From Mycolicibacterium celeriflavum (lineage in GTDB: Bacteria; Actinomycetota; Actinomycetes; Mycobacteriales; Mycobacteriaceae): DNA of 64,000 nt. The notes under the pieces were generated by a model, which saw only the letters and a list, made by a program, of their open reading frames with translations, was not told the origin of the DNA and did not search any database. Every line of letters starts with the position of its first letter. Within the stretch, counting starts at the first letter, position 1. A program made the position numbers and the translations under genes. Below, piece by piece: positions 47,472-60,798 of this stretch. The stretch spans positions 62,001-126,000 of the forward strand of contig NZ_AP022591.1 in the NCBI RefSeq assembly GCF_010731795.1, given 5' to 3'.

Positions 47472-47497
47472 GCTCTACCAACTGAACTACAGCCACC
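47424..47497 (-). tRNA. tRNA-His (anticodon GTG)
   Basis: Read leftwards from 47497. The encoded G(-1) faces discriminator C at 47424, a hallmark of tRNA-His. Acceptor GTGGCTG/CAGCCAC; D arm TAGTTCAGTTGGTAGAGC; anticodon stem-loop CCAGG-TTGTGAT-CCTGG gives GTG; T arm GCGGGTTCGAGTCCCGT. Integration target of element II. Confidence 0.96.
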
Positions 47498-47537
47498 ATC
47501 GCCGCGCGCCCGAGCGGGCATTACGGCGACGTCGATA

Positions 47538-48194
47538 CTAGCCGCTCGGACGCTCAGCGACCGAATCGATATCCTTCGAGCTCCCGTTCGGGGTGCCCAA
47601 TTCCTCGGCAATGGCGGCGATATCGCTGGTCGACGGCCCGGGGGCGGGCACGAACGCGGTGCGGCGGTAGTACTGCAGTTCGCGGATCGACTCATGGATG
47701 TCGGCCAGCGCCCGGTGCGCGAGCCCCTTCTCGGGTTGGCCGAAGTAAATCCGGGGATACCAGCGTCTGCACAGCTCCTTGATGGAACTCACGTCGATCA
47801 TCCGATAGTGCAGATAGTCATCGAGCTTCGGCATGTCGCGGGCGATGAAGCCACGGTCGGTCGCGATCGAGTTGCCCGCCAACGGCGCCGTCTTGGCCTG
47901 TTTGACATGGGTGCGGATGTAATCGAGCACCAGTTCCTCGGCCTCGGGCAGCGTCACGGTCGACGCTCGTACCTCCTCGATGAGCCCCGATCGCGTGTGC
48001 ATCTCGGTGACCACCGGAATCATCGACGACAACGCCTCATCATCTACGTGAATGACGACGTCGAGGCCCTCGCCCAGGATGTTGAGGTCAGCGTCTGTCA
48101 CCAACACCGCAATCTCGATGAGCAAGTCGGACTTCAGGTCGAGCCCGGTCATCTCGCAGTCGATCCACACCAGTTCGTCGCGCACGACGCTCAC
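47538..48194 (-). CDS. orn: Oligoribonuclease
   Basis: The product is 218 residues, a DEDDh 3'-5' exoribonuclease that degrades two- to five-nucleotide RNAs, including pGpG from c-di-GMP turnover. Motifs: [10 protein letters not shown] (D-x-E), [16 protein letters not shown] (Asp) and [10 protein letters not shown] (His and Asp). I chose GTG 48194, with AAGG 6 nt upstream; GTG 48185 (MRDELVW) is a close alternative. It lies next to tRNA-His, as in M. tuberculosis (Rv2511), and is divergent from the DUF853 ATPase gene. Confidence 0.95.
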   Translation of the reverse strand: MSVVRDELVWIDCEMTGLDLKSDLLIEIAVLVTDADLNILGEGLDVVIHVDDEALSSMIPVVTEMHTRSGLIEEVRASTVTLPEAEELVLDYIRTHVKQAKTAPLAGNSIATDRGFIARDMPKLDDYLHYRMIDVSSIKELCRRWYPRIYFGQPEKGLAHRALADIHESIRELQYYRRTAFVPAPGPSTSDIAAIAEELGTPNGSSKDIDSVAERPSG

Positions 48195-48267
48195 AGTAAG
48201 CCTTACGGCGCCGCGTGGCCCGCTGCACCCGCCCGAACGGTGTGCCGCGCGAGTTAGGGTGCCAGGC

Positions 48268-49863
48268 ATGACCACTGAGCCGACCGCCACTCCCGCACAG
48301 CAGATCGCCGCAGGTTATGCCGGCGAAGGCGCGGCGCTGGAGCTCGGCGGCGTCGTCGTCGACGGCACCTGTGACCCGGCCGCGCAGGTCCGCATTCCGT
48401 TGGCCACCGTCAACCGTCACGGGCTGATCGCGGGTGCCACGGGCACCGGCAAGACCAAGTCGCTGCAGGTACTCGCCGAACAGCTCTCAGCCGCGGGCGT
48501 GCCGTGCGTGATGGCCGACGTGAAGGGTGACCTGTCGGGGCTGTCGCGGCCCGGTGAGGCCGACGAGAACATCGAGTCGAGGGCCAAAGACACCGGTGAC
48601 GCTTGGACGCCGACGACCTATCCGGTCGAGTTCCTGTCGCTGGGCACGACGGGGATCGGTGTCCCGGTGCGCGCGACGATCTCCAGCTTCGGGCCGATCC
48701 TGCTGTCGAAGGTGCTCGAGCTCAACGCGACCCAGGAGGCGACGCTGGGCCTGATCTTTCACTGGGCAGATCAGAAGGGGCTCTCGCTGCTGGACCTCAA
48801 GGACCTGCGCGCCGTCATCCAGTACCTCACCAGCGACGAGGGCAAACCGGAGCTGAAGGCGCTCGGCGCGGTGTCCAAAACGACGGCGGGCGTGATCCTG
48901 CGAGCGCTGGTGAACCTGGAGGCCGAGGGCGGCGACACGTTCTTCGGAGAGCCCGAGCTGGAACCCGACGATCTGTTGCGGGTCGACGATCAAGGGCGCG
49001 GCATCATCTCGCTGCTCGAGCTCGGCAGTCAGGGCGCGCGACCCGTGATGTTTTCGACGTTCCTGATGTGGGTGCTCGCCGATCTGTTCTCGACGCTGCC
49101 CGAGGTCGGCGACCTCGACAAACCCAAGCTGGTGTTCTTCTTCGACGAAGCTCATCTGCTTTTCGCCGACGCCTCCAAGGCGTTCCTCGAGCAGGTCGAG
49201 CGGACAGTGAAGCTCATCCGGTCGAAGGGCGTCGGCGTGTTCTTCTGCACCCAGTTGCCGACCGACGTGCCCAACGATGTGCTCTCCCAGTTGGGTGCAC
49301 GAGTTCAGCACGCGCTGCGGGCGTTCACGCCGGACGACGAGAAGGCGCTGTCCAAAACCGTGCGCACGTACCCCAAAACCGATGTGTACGAGCTGAAGTC
49401 GGCACTGACTTCGCTCGGAATCGGCGAGGCCATCGTCACGGTGCTCTCGGAGAAGGGCGCTCCGACGCCGGTGGCGTGGACGCGGATGCGTGCCCCGCGG
49501 TCGCTGATGGACACCATCGGACCGGAGGCGATCACCGCGGCGGCGAAAGCCAGTCCGCTGCAAGCGGAATACGGCCAGACCATCGACCGCGAGTCCGCCT
49601 ACGAACGACTCAACGCCAAGCTGGCAGCCCCGGAACCGCCCGCCGACGACGCGTTACCGCCGCCGTTGCCACCGGATGTCGGCGGGGCGACCGCCTCGGG
49701 TGAGGTGCGCTCGCGCGACACCGCCGAACCCGGGATGCTGGAGAAGATGTTGAGCAGTCCCGCGTTCAAGAGCGCAATGCGCTCGGCGGGCACGGTGATC
49801 GGTCGTGAGATCACTCGCAGTATCTTCGGCACCGGCCGCCGGCGCAGCCGCCGTCGCCGCTGA
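48268..49863 (+). CDS. HerA-like / DUF853 ATPase (Rv2510c-like)
   Basis: The product is 531 residues from ATG 48268. Walker A is [13 protein letters not shown], Walker B is [13 protein letters not shown], followed by [20 protein letters not shown] and [21 protein letters not shown], the DUF853 signature. The C-terminus is basic ([11 protein letters not shown]). Family members are hexameric HerA/FtsK-like ATPases; the cellular role in mycobacteria is not established. Divergent from orn with a 73-bp gap. Confidence 0.92.
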   Translation: MTTEPTATPAQQIAAGYAGEGAALELGGVVVDGTCDPAAQVRIPLATVNRHGLIAGATGTGKTKSLQVLAEQLSAAGVPCVMADVKGDLSGLSRPGEADENIESRAKDTGDAWTPTTYPVEFLSLGTTGIGVPVRATISSFGPILLSKVLELNATQEATLGLIFHWADQKGLSLLDLKDLRAVIQYLTSDEGKPELKALGAVSKTTAGVILRALVNLEAEGGDTFFGEPELEPDDLLRVDDQGRGIISLLELGSQGARPVMFSTFLMWVLADLFSTLPEVGDLDKPKLVFFFDEAHLLFADASKAFLEQVERTVKLIRSKGVGVFFCTQLPTDVPNDVLSQLGARVQHALRAFTPDDEKALSKTVRTYPKTDVYELKSALTSLGIGEAIVTVLSEKGAPTPVAWTRMRAPRSLMDTIGPEAITAAAKASPLQAEYGQTIDRESAYERLNAKLAAPEPPADDALPPPLPPDVGGATASGEVRSRDTAEPGMLEKMLSSPAFKSAMRSAGTVIGREITRSIFGTGRRRSRRRR

Positions 49864-49880
49864 CGCAGCGAAGGGTCGGG

Positions 49881-50687
49881 TTATCCGCCGCCGAGTTTCT
49901 TGTAGACGGCGCCGACGATCGGCGTCACGATCGCCCGAGGTGTGTACCCCGCTGCCACCGACATCGCCTTGGACGTCACGCCGGGTACGACGCGCATCTT
50001 GTTGCGCTCCAACGCATCCAGCGACTGTTTGGCGGTGTACTGCGTCGAGATCCACAAGAAGTCGGGAATCAGCTTCTCCACCAGCGACTGCTCCTCGTCG
50101 GAAGGCAGCGTCTCGCGAACGGGGCCCGGGGCGAGCACGGTCACGTGCACGCCGGCACGCTTGAGCTCACCGCGCAGCGACTCGCTGAAGGTGTTGACGA
50201 ACGCCTTCGTCGCCGCATAGGTCGCATTGTTGGGAATCGGCGAATTTCCGGCCGCCGAGCCCGAAATCAGGATGCCGCCGGCCTTGCGCTCTACCATCCC
50301 GGGCAGTACGGCGAGGACCAGATCGTGCACGCCCAGCACGTTCAGCTGAACCTGCGCCTTCTCGTCCGCCGGGTCCAGCGATGCCACGGGGCCGAACGTC
50401 GCGGTTCCGGCGTTCGCGCACAGGATCGAGATGTTGCGGGTGGCCAGCTCGTCACACAGCTTGGTGCGTTCGGTCGGGTCGGCCAGGTCGACGGGTCGCA
50501 CCTCGACCGTCACGCCGTACTGCTCGCTGAGCCGGTCCGCAAGCGCTCGCAGGACATCCTCGCGGCGGGCGGTGATGATCAGGTGGTGTCCACGGGCGGC
50601 GAGCTCGGCGGCCAGCGCTTCGCCGATGTTCTGTGATGCGCCGGTGACCACTGCACGGGCATCGGCGCTGGGAGCGGGTACTGACAT
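49881..50687 (-). CDS. cmrA: Short-chain dehydrogenase, mycolate reductase CmrA-like
   Basis: The product is 268 residues, the same length as I recall for Rv2509 (CmrA), which reduces the 3-oxo group of newly condensed mycolates to give the mature mycolic motif. Cofactor site TGASQNIGEALAAEL, NAG motif CANAGTATFG, catalytic Ser in ILISGSAAGNS and Tyr-x-x-x-Lys in ATYAATKAF. ATG 50687 is chosen; the open frame continues upstream into the promoter shared with the divergent MFS gene (26 bp gap). The assignment relies on order and length as well as motifs. Confidence 0.88.
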   Translation of the reverse strand: MSVPAPSADARAVVTGASQNIGEALAAELAARGHHLIITARREDVLRALADRLSEQYGVTVEVRPVDLADPTERTKLCDELATRNISILCANAGTATFGPVASLDPADEKAQVQLNVLGVHDLVLAVLPGMVERKAGGILISGSAAGNSPIPNNATYAATKAFVNTFSESLRGELKRAGVHVTVLAPGPVRETLPSDEEQSLVEKLIPDFLWISTQYTAKQSLDALERNKMRVVPGVTSKAMSVAAGYTPRAIVTPIVGAVYKKLGGG

Positions 50688-50713
50688 GCGCGGGACTATA
50701 TCGTGGGCGGACC

Positions 50714-52033
50714 ATGACCGACCCACCCGATTCAGACCTGTTGCCCGCGCGGGCCGCCAGCCGGCGGCAGGTCGTCTCGTGGGCGCTGTGGGACTTCGGC
50801 GCGACCGGGCTGAACGCGGTGGTGGTGACCTTCGTGTTCTCGATTTACCTGACCAATTCCGTCGGTGACGACCTGCCGGGCGATATCAGCGCGACGAGCT
50901 GGCTGGGCTGGGCGCTGGGTCTGGCCGGCCTGGTGGTCGCGCTGCTGGCCCCGGTGACGGGAGTGTGGGTCGACGCACCGTGGCGGCGGCGCCGCGTGCT
51001 GGCCGTGCTCAGCGCGACAGCTGTCGTGCTGATCGCGTCGACGAGCTTTGTCCGCGACGACTACCGCTACCTGGCTCTGGGCCTGCTGCTCATGGGTTGC
51101 GCCTCGGCGTGCAACGAACTCGCCACCGTGCCGTACAACGCGATGCTGCGCCAGCTGTCGACACCGCAGACATCCGGGCAGATCTCCGGATTCGGTTTGG
51201 GCCTGGGCTATTTCGGTAGTGTCACGCTGCTGTTGGTGGTCTACCTCGGGTTCATCTCGGGCGACGGCGGGATGTTGAATCTGCCCGTCGATGACGGCCA
51301 AAACGTCAGGGCCGCCATGGTTTTCACGGCCGTCTGGTTCGGGATCTTCGCCGTGCCGGTGCTCGTCGCCGTGCCCAGCGTGAAGCCCGGGCCGATGGAC
51401 AGCCGCGAAACCGTCGGTTTCATCGGTGGATACCGCAAGTTGTGGGCGGACATCCGCAGCGAATGGCGGCGCGACCACAACGTCGTCTATTACCTGATCG
51501 CCAGCGCGGTCTTCCGCGACGGCCTCACCGGGATCTTCGCGTTCGGCGCAGTGCTCGGCGTGCGCGTCTACGGCGTCTCCGAGGCCGACGTGCTGCTGTT
51601 CGGGGTGAGTGCCAGCACCATCGCCGCCGTCGGCGCCGTCCTTGGCGGTCTGCTCGACGACCGGTTCGGCGCCAAGCCCGTGATCGTCGCCGCGCTGACC
51701 GCGATGATCGCCGTCGGCCTCACGCTGATGACGCTCGACGGGGCGCTCGCGTTCTGGATCTGCGGGCTGTCGCTGTGCCTGTTCATCGGCCCGACTCTGT
51801 CGTGTGCGCGCACGCTGATGATGCGCATGTCGGCCGAGGGCAAGGAGGGTGTGGCGTTCGGCCTCTACACCACCACCGGCCGTGCCGTTTCGTACCTTGC
51901 GCCCATGCTGTTCTCGGTGTTCATCGCGGTCTTCGGGACCGACCGTGCGGGGATGGGCGGGCTGGTCGTGGTGCTCGCCGCCGGATTGTTGGCCATGCTT
52001 GCGGTGCGCGTACCGCCGCGGCCGACGGGCTAA
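50714..52033 (+). CDS. MFS transporter, Atg22/UMF1-like (Rv2508c-like)
   Basis: The product is 439 residues with about 12 hydrophobic helices. WALWDFGATGLNAVVVTFVF at the N-terminus and ACNELATVPYNAMLRQLSTP match the UMF1/Atg22-like branch of the major facilitator superfamily; the central cytoplasmic loop reads IGGYRKLWADIRSEWRRD. The substrate is unknown. It ends 4 bp into the convergent MmpS-like gene. Confidence 0.9.
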   Translation: MTDPPDSDLLPARAASRRQVVSWALWDFGATGLNAVVVTFVFSIYLTNSVGDDLPGDISATSWLGWALGLAGLVVALLAPVTGVWVDAPWRRRRVLAVLSATAVVLIASTSFVRDDYRYLALGLLLMGCASACNELATVPYNAMLRQLSTPQTSGQISGFGLGLGYFGSVTLLLVVYLGFISGDGGMLNLPVDDGQNVRAAMVFTAVWFGIFAVPVLVAVPSVKPGPMDSRETVGFIGGYRKLWADIRSEWRRDHNVVYYLIASAVFRDGLTGIFAFGAVLGVRVYGVSEADVLLFGVSASTIAAVGAVLGGLLDDRFGAKPVIVAALTAMIAVGLTLMTLDGALAFWICGLSLCLFIGPTLSCARTLMMRMSAEGKEGVAFGLYTTTGRAVSYLAPMLFSVFIAVFGTDRAGMGGLVVVLAAGLLAMLAVRVPPRPTG

Positions 52034-52788
52034 CCGCTGGCCGTGCAGATCGTCAGGCCCGTGCCGGTGCGCTGTTGCACCACGGCGCCGTCGACGGTGA
52101 TCGAACAGTTCACCTCGCGGCCGACGTTGATGATGCTGACGCTCGCCGACGTCGCGGCCGACTCGGACAACTCCACTTCCTTGCTCCAGGGCAGCATCAC
52201 GTTGAACTCGGTCTGAAGCAGACCGCCGGTGTCGACGTAGGTGATGTTGATCGCGCGCCCGGTGCCGTTGACGACGTAGACGACGGTCTGAGTGCTGCCG
52301 GGAGTGCTTCGGTCGGGCGAGGACGGCACAGTGGGCACATCGGGCAGCGTCGGCAGCGGCAGGCCCGGGCTGGTGGGCGTACGTGGCGTCGTCGTCGGGA
52401 GCCGTGACGGAAAGTCCGGCTCCTGCACCGGTGGGGGCGCCACAACCGTCTGCTGCTGCGCGGTATTGACGATGACCAGCGCAATGACCAGGCCGAGCAC
52501 GATGAGCACCGCGATGCCTGCGGCGAGCCAGAGCCAGCGCGGCGACTTCGGTGGCTCCGGGGGCGGCGGCTGGGGCGGCTCGCCTGGCGGGTACGGCGCG
52601 CCGTGCTGGCCGGTGCCGTAGGGGTCGTACCCGTAGCCGGACGGCGGCAGCTGCTCCGTCGGTGCAGGTCCAGGGGGTGCCTGATAGGTGGGGCCGTAGG
52701 CCTGGCTGGCGTATGCCGGATCGCTGTATTCCGGATAGGGGTAGCCCTGCGGTTGCTCATCGCGGCCGGGCCGTGGTGTGTCGGTCAT
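52030..52788 (-). CDS. Proline-rich membrane protein with MmpS-like C-terminal domain (Rv2507-like)
   Basis: The product is 252 residues from ATG 52788. Residues 1-95 are Pro/Tyr/Gly-rich and disordered (PPGPAPTEQLPPSGYGYDPY); one transmembrane helix follows (LWLAAGIAVLIVLGLVIALV); after a Pro/Thr-rich linker the C-terminal 85 residues (VVYVVNGTGRAINITYVDTG, VMLPWSKEVELSES, VNCSITVDGAVVQQ) match the extracytoplasmic domain of MmpS proteins. No MmpL gene is adjacent. Probably an envelope accessory protein. Confidence 0.82.
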   Translation of the reverse strand: MTDTPRPGRDEQPQGYPYPEYSDPAYASQAYGPTYQAPPGPAPTEQLPPSGYGYDPYGTGQHGAPYPPGEPPQPPPPEPPKSPRWLWLAAGIAVLIVLGLVIALVIVNTAQQQTVVAPPPVQEPDFPSRLPTTTPRTPTSPGLPLPTLPDVPTVPSSPDRSTPGSTQTVVYVVNGTGRAINITYVDTGGLLQTEFNVMLPWSKEVELSESAATSASVSIINVGREVNCSITVDGAVVQQRTGTGLTICTASG

Positions 52789-52878
52789 ACCCACCTCATG
52801 GGTGCGAGAGTACCTGTGCGACCGCTCAACGGACCGCGCCTCGGGGCACGGCTTGCCAGGGTATGCAGAATTGGTCCG

Positions 52879-54753
52879 GTGGGAGAACAGGTTCGCCGGA
52901 TCTACGGCGCGTCGATGTCGCCCGACGCGACCGCTTTCGCACACTTGGTCGACGACGGTGGCTTCCCCCGCGCCGTGCAGCGGTTTCTGAGCGGTTGGCG
53001 CGCGAGTTCGTCACGCGACGTCGAGCTGCCCGTCGAAGGCGCCGTCACCCGCGTGTTGCATTCCGCCGACGGCCACTGGCTCGCCTGCGAGGTTGCGCCC
53101 GACGGCGGCACCCGTACCCAGATCTGGGTTGTCACAACCGATCCCGACGACCGCGACGCGCGTCGTATCGACACCTGGCCATCGGACATGCTGGAAGGGG
53201 CTGCCGAGCTGATCAGCTGGGACGGCACCCAGGTCGCCGCGATCCTGACCGGCGAGGACGGCGTCGGCAGTTCGTGTCTGATCGATCCCGCGACCGGCGA
53301 CACCGTCGTCCTGGACCGCCGCTCGGCCGGTCGACTGGTCGATTCGTGGGCCGGCGCGGCGCTGGTGCGGGTCGGGCCCCGTGGCTACCGAGACCTGATC
53401 ATGCTGCGGGGACGAACCGAAACCGCGCTGCTGCCATACGATCCAGGCTCCACCACCGATACCGGTATCATTCTCGACGACCATCACCCCCGCCGGCTAC
53501 GCGCCGGACTGGAAGGCGAGATCACCAACCTCTACTACCCGGCGAAGACCTACGACAACAACACCGAAGGCTTCGTGCGGGCACTGATCCGCAGCGAGAA
53601 CGGCGCGGAGTACGCGCGGTTACTGGAGGTCACCACCACGGCCGACGGCGTGGCTTACCAGGTCCTCGCCGAGCGCCCGGACTACGAGCTCGACGAGTTC
53701 ACCGTCAGCGACGACCTGTCCACCGTGGCGATGCTGTGGAATATCCACGGGGCCAGCGAGTTACAGATCCTCGAGCTCGGCGACAACTTCCTGCACGAGC
53801 CGATCCCGCTGCCCGGCATGGTCGCCAGCCAGTTGAGCATCAGCGCCGGCGGGTCGATGCTGGCGGTGACGGTCGAGGGCCCCTCGACCCCACCGACCGT
53901 CGAACTCGTCGATCCCCGCACAGGGGTGTGGGAGACGGTCGACCGCGAACCCAGCTCCGGACCGCTCAGCGCCGATCCGACCCTGGAGACCGTGATGGCT
54001 CGGGACGGCCTGCGATTCACCGGCTGGCTGTTCCGTCCACCCGAGGGCACTCCGACGATCGGCGCGATGCTGTTCCTGCACGGCGGGCCCGAGGGGCAGG
54101 GCAGGCCCGGCTACAACGAGTTCTTCCCGGCACTGCTCGAGGAGGGCATCAGTGTGTTCCTCCCGAACGTGCGGGGTTCGGGTGGGTTCGGCCGGTCATT
54201 CATGCACGCCGATGATCGAGAGCGGCGGTTCGCCGCGATCGACGATGTCGCCGACGCGGTCGCGTATCTCGTCGAGCAAGGCGTCGCGCCCGCCGACCGC
54301 ATCGCGTGTTGCGGATGGTCCTACGGCGGCTACCTGACCCAGGCGGCGCTGACCTTCCACCCCGACCGGTTCGCCGCCGGAATCAGCATCTGCGGCATGA
54401 GCGATCTGAACACCTGGTACCGCACCACCGAACCGTGGATCGCAGCCGCCGCATACCCCAAGTACGGCCATCCGATCAGTGACCGCGAACTGCTCGAGGA
54501 GCTGTCCCCGCTGCAGCGCGTCGAGGCGATGACGGCGCCATTGCTACTTGTACACGGCGCCAACGACACCAACGTCCCGCCCACCGAATCCCAGCAAATG
54601 TGCGATGCGCTGCAATCGCTTAACCGAAAGGTCGAACTGTTGATGTTCGACGACGACGGCCACGAGATCGACAAGCGCGAGAACCGCGCCGTGCTGGTCA
54701 AAGCCATGCGCGAGTGGCTGATTGCGTCGTTCAGCGCTCACCGGAGCTCGTAA
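52879..54753 (+). CDS. S9 family prolyl oligopeptidase-like peptidase
   Basis: The product is 624 residues from GTG 52879 (MGEQVRRIYGASMSPDATAF); ATG 52915 is an alternative. The first 370 residues form a beta-propeller-like domain (TRTQIWVVTTDPDDRDARRI, GASELQILELGDNF). The alpha/beta-hydrolase part has GAMLFLHGGPEGQG, nucleophile Ser 481 in GWSYGGYL, Asp in HGANDTNVP and His in FDDDGHEID. No signal peptide, so cytosolic. In M. tuberculosis I recall nothing between Rv2507 and Rv2506, so this gene is an addition in the present lineage. Confidence 0.92.
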   Translation: MGEQVRRIYGASMSPDATAFAHLVDDGGFPRAVQRFLSGWRASSSRDVELPVEGAVTRVLHSADGHWLACEVAPDGGTRTQIWVVTTDPDDRDARRIDTWPSDMLEGAAELISWDGTQVAAILTGEDGVGSSCLIDPATGDTVVLDRRSAGRLVDSWAGAALVRVGPRGYRDLIMLRGRTETALLPYDPGSTTDTGIILDDHHPRRLRAGLEGEITNLYYPAKTYDNNTEGFVRALIRSENGAEYARLLEVTTTADGVAYQVLAERPDYELDEFTVSDDLSTVAMLWNIHGASELQILELGDNFLHEPIPLPGMVASQLSISAGGSMLAVTVEGPSTPPTVELVDPRTGVWETVDREPSSGPLSADPTLETVMARDGLRFTGWLFRPPEGTPTIGAMLFLHGGPEGQGRPGYNEFFPALLEEGISVFLPNVRGSGGFGRSFMHADDRERRFAAIDDVADAVAYLVEQGVAPADRIACCGWSYGGYLTQAALTFHPDRFAAGISICGMSDLNTWYRTTEPWIAAAAYPKYGHPISDRELLEELSPLQRVEAMTAPLLLVHGANDTNVPPTESQQMCDALQSLNRKVELLMFDDDGHEIDKRENRAVLVKAMREWLIASFSAHRSS

Positions 54754-54845
54754 CGCGATTGTGGCCGTAGCCAGGTTTACCGAAATTATCTGCGGGGTAA
54801 ACACGCTGGGCACGCGCCGACCGGCGCTGTCGAAGGAGGCGCAGC

Positions 54846-55055
54846 ATGCGAGGTGGCGGAATTCTCGGCGTTGTAGTTCTCATCTGGTTGCTGATCGGTG
54901 TGGTTGCCGCGTATCAGCGGGGTTACTTCAGCAACAGCGAAACCAATTGTGCGACAGCGGGCAGCATCGCCCTCACCGTTGTCGTTGGGCCGTTGAACTA
55001 CGCGGGCGTCAACCCGAAGGTCACGAATTGCGACCTGCCCGAGCCCAGCCAGTGA
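54846..55055 (+). CDS. Small membrane protein, 69 residues
   Basis: ATG 54846 with GGAGG at 54836-54840. One N-terminal transmembrane helix (ILGVVVLIWLLIGVVAAYQR) and a short extracytoplasmic part with two cysteines (NSETNCATAGSIALTV, PKVTNCDLPEPSQ). Hypothetical; similar tiny proteins occur across actinobacteria. It probably shares a transcript with the DUF6131 gene 39 bp downstream. Confidence 0.75.
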   Translation: MRGGGILGVVVLIWLLIGVVAAYQRGYFSNSETNCATAGSIALTVVVGPLNYAGVNPKVTNCDLPEPSQ

Positions 55056-55094
55056 CCAACTGGCAGTGAACAACTCAAAAGAAATGGAGTCACG

Positions 55095-55250
55095 ATGATT
55101 GTCCTCGGAGCAATTCTGCTCATCCTCGGTCTGGTGTTCGGGATCTCGATCCTGACCTATATCGGTGTGGTGCTGCTCGTCATCGGTGCGGTCTTCTGGA
55201 TCCTCGGGTCCGTCGGACGCCCGGTCGGCGGGCGAAAAGTCTGGTACTAG
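55095..55250 (+). CDS. DUF6131 small membrane protein, 51 residues
   Basis: ATG 55095 to TAG 55250. It begins MIVLGAILLILGLVFGISIL, continues with a second hydrophobic helix (GVVLLVIGAVFWILGSVG) and ends RPVGGRKVWY, the short two-helix hairpin I know as DUF6131 in mycobacteria. A GGAG site lies at about 55086. It ends 3 bp from the convergent TetR gene. Function unknown. Confidence 0.8.
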   Translation: MIVLGAILLILGLVFGISILTYIGVVLLVIGAVFWILGSVGRPVGGRKVWY

Positions 55251-55253
55251 CGC

Positions 55254-55883
55254 CTAGCCGCTCCGACCGGCCGAGGTCAGCGCTGCGAGCGTCATCGCCT
55301 TCAAGACGGCTCGCGGGTTGGCCTCGGCCGTTTTGGTCGCTCCGGGTTTCAGGACATGCGGGGTGGAGTTCAACAACCCGAACGTCGCGTGTGCCATCAA
55401 CCGGGCGTCGGCCTCGGCCAGTGAGTCGTTGCGCTGTCTGAGCACATCCACCCAGATCTCGACGTACTGCCGCTGCGCCTTGCGCACCTGGCGCTTGGCC
55501 GAGGGGGGCAGATTGCCGAGGTCGCGGTCCTGGATCCGGATGAGGTCGGGCTCGCCGAGCGTGAACTCCAGATGGAAGTCGATCAGACCGTCCAGTGCCG
55601 AGGCCGGATCCCCGGCGGCAGCGACGACCTCCCTCGCGCCGGCCAGCAGCCGGGTGCTGATCCCGACCAGCAGCTCGACCAGCAACGCCTCCTTGTTGGG
55701 GAAGTGCCGGTAGATCGCCGGTCCGCTGACCCCCGCGGCGGCGCCGATGTCCTCCAGCCGCACCGCCAAATATCCCCGCTCGGCGACCAGTCGTTCGGCC
55801 GCGGCGATCAACTGCGACCGGCGGTCGGATTTCGCCTTGCTGCGGCTCGTCGAGGGCAGCTGAGGGGCCGGAGTAGGGGACAA
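55254..55883 (-). CDS. bkaR: TetR-family regulator of branched-chain keto acid catabolism (BkaR-like)
   Basis: The product is 209 residues. TTG 55883 is preferred because GGAGG lies 7 nt upstream; the longer frame to ATG 55934 would run through the operator. HTH: AVRLEDIGAAAGVSGPAIYR then HFPNKEALL. The C-terminal ligand domain has FHLEFTLGEPDLIRIQDRDL. Equivalent to Rv2506 (BkaR), reported to control leucine catabolic genes. It is divergent from accD1, and two near-identical 16-bp palindromes lie between them, giving autoregulation and operon control. Confidence 0.9.
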   Translation of the reverse strand: MSPTPAPQLPSTSRSKAKSDRRSQLIAAAERLVAERGYLAVRLEDIGAAAGVSGPAIYRHFPNKEALLVELLVGISTRLLAGAREVVAAAGDPASALDGLIDFHLEFTLGEPDLIRIQDRDLGNLPPSAKRQVRKAQRQYVEIWVDVLRQRNDSLAEADARLMAHATFGLLNSTPHVLKPGATKTAEANPRAVLKAMTLAALTSAGRSG

Positions 55884-55916
55884 CGCGCCTCCTCCCGCCA
55901 GCCGGTAGACATTTCG

Positions 55917-57529
<1,613 letters not shown>

Positions 57530-57643
57530 TGGCGTGGACTCATTTCTCGCTCCGGCCCTTCCCTCCGCTCCTCGCTGCGCTGCGGTACTCGTCCCCTGCC
57601 CTTCGGGCGTGGGCCCAGCGATGCTCAGGAAGGACCTTTGCTC
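57530..57643. other. accD1-accA1 intergenic segment
   Basis: A 114-bp CT-rich spacer with short palindromic runs (CCGCTCCTCGCTGCGCTGCGG region), the only sizeable gap before citE. It ends with the AGGAAGGA ribosome site for accA1 (57627-57634). Confidence 0.5.
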
Positions 57644-59637
<1,994 letters not shown>

Positions 59638-59641
<4 letters not shown>

Positions 59642-60798
59642 GTGAATTTCTGGCCACCGGCATGCTGCCGGACCACTACGAACAGCTGGCCAAGACGGTG
59701 AGCGACTTCGCCCAGAGCGTGGTGGCGCCCGTCGCGGCCAAACACGACGAAGAACACTCGTTCCCGTACGAGGTGGTCGCGGGGATGGCCGACATGGGCT
59801 TGTTCGGCCTGCCGTTCCCTGAGGAGTACGGCGGCATGGGCGGCGACTACTTCGCGTTGTGCCTGGCGCTGGAGGAACTCGGCAAGGTCGACCAGAGCGT
59901 CGCGATCACGCTCGAGGCCGGTGTGTCACTGGGCGCGATGCCGGTGTACCGGTTCGGGAACGAGAAGCAGAAGCAGGAGTGGCTGCCACTGCTGGCCAGC
60001 GGCAAGGCGCTTGGTGCGTTCGGGCTCACCGAAGCCGGCGGCGGTAGCGACGCCGGTGCCACGAAGACGACCGCCAAGCTCGACGATGGGCATTGGGTGA
60101 TCAACGGGTCCAAGCAGTTCATCACCAACTCGGGTACCGACATCACCAAGCTCGTCACGGTCACGGCCGTCACAGGCGAAAGTGGTGGCAGGAAAGAGAT
60201 CTCGGCGATCCTGGTGCCCGTTCCGACGGCGGGCTTCACCGCCGAACCGGCGTACAACAAGGTGGGCTGGAACGCGTCGGACACCCACCCGCTGAGCTTC
60301 GACGACGTGCGGGTGCCCGAGGAGAACCTGCTCGGCGAACGCGGGCGGGGCTACGCGAACTTCCTGCGCATCCTCGACGAGGGCCGCATCGCGATCGCCG
60401 CGCTTTCGGTCGGATCCGCGCAGGGCTGCGTCGACGAATGCGTCCGCTACGCCAAGGAACGCGAGGCGTTCGGCGCCGCGATCGGCACCTACCAAGCCAT
60501 CGCGTTCAAGATCGCACGGATGGAGGCCCGCGCGCATATCGCCCGCACGGCCTATTACGACGCCGCCGCGCTGATGCTGGCCGGTAAGCCGTTCAAGAAG
60601 GCGGCTTCGATCGCCAAGATGGTTGCCAGTGAGGCCGCGATGGACAACGCCCGTGATGCGACCCAGATCTTCGGGGGCTACGGCTTCATGAACGAGTATT
60701 CCGTCGCGCGGCACTACCGCGACAGCAAGATCCTCGAAATCGGCGAGGGCACAACCGAAGTGCAGCTGATGCTGATCGGGCGGGAGCTGGGCCTGTGA
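59638..60798 (+). CDS. fadE19: Acyl-CoA dehydrogenase (isovaleryl/2-methylbutyryl-CoA type)
   Basis: The product is 386 residues, an FAD enzyme that would oxidise isovaleryl-CoA to 3-methylcrotonyl-CoA, the substrate of the carboxylase encoded just upstream. Signatures: [54 protein letters not shown] and [20 protein letters not shown], with the likely catalytic Glu in [13 protein letters not shown] overlap with accA1 and GTGA overlap with the hydratase gene. Confidence 0.94.
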
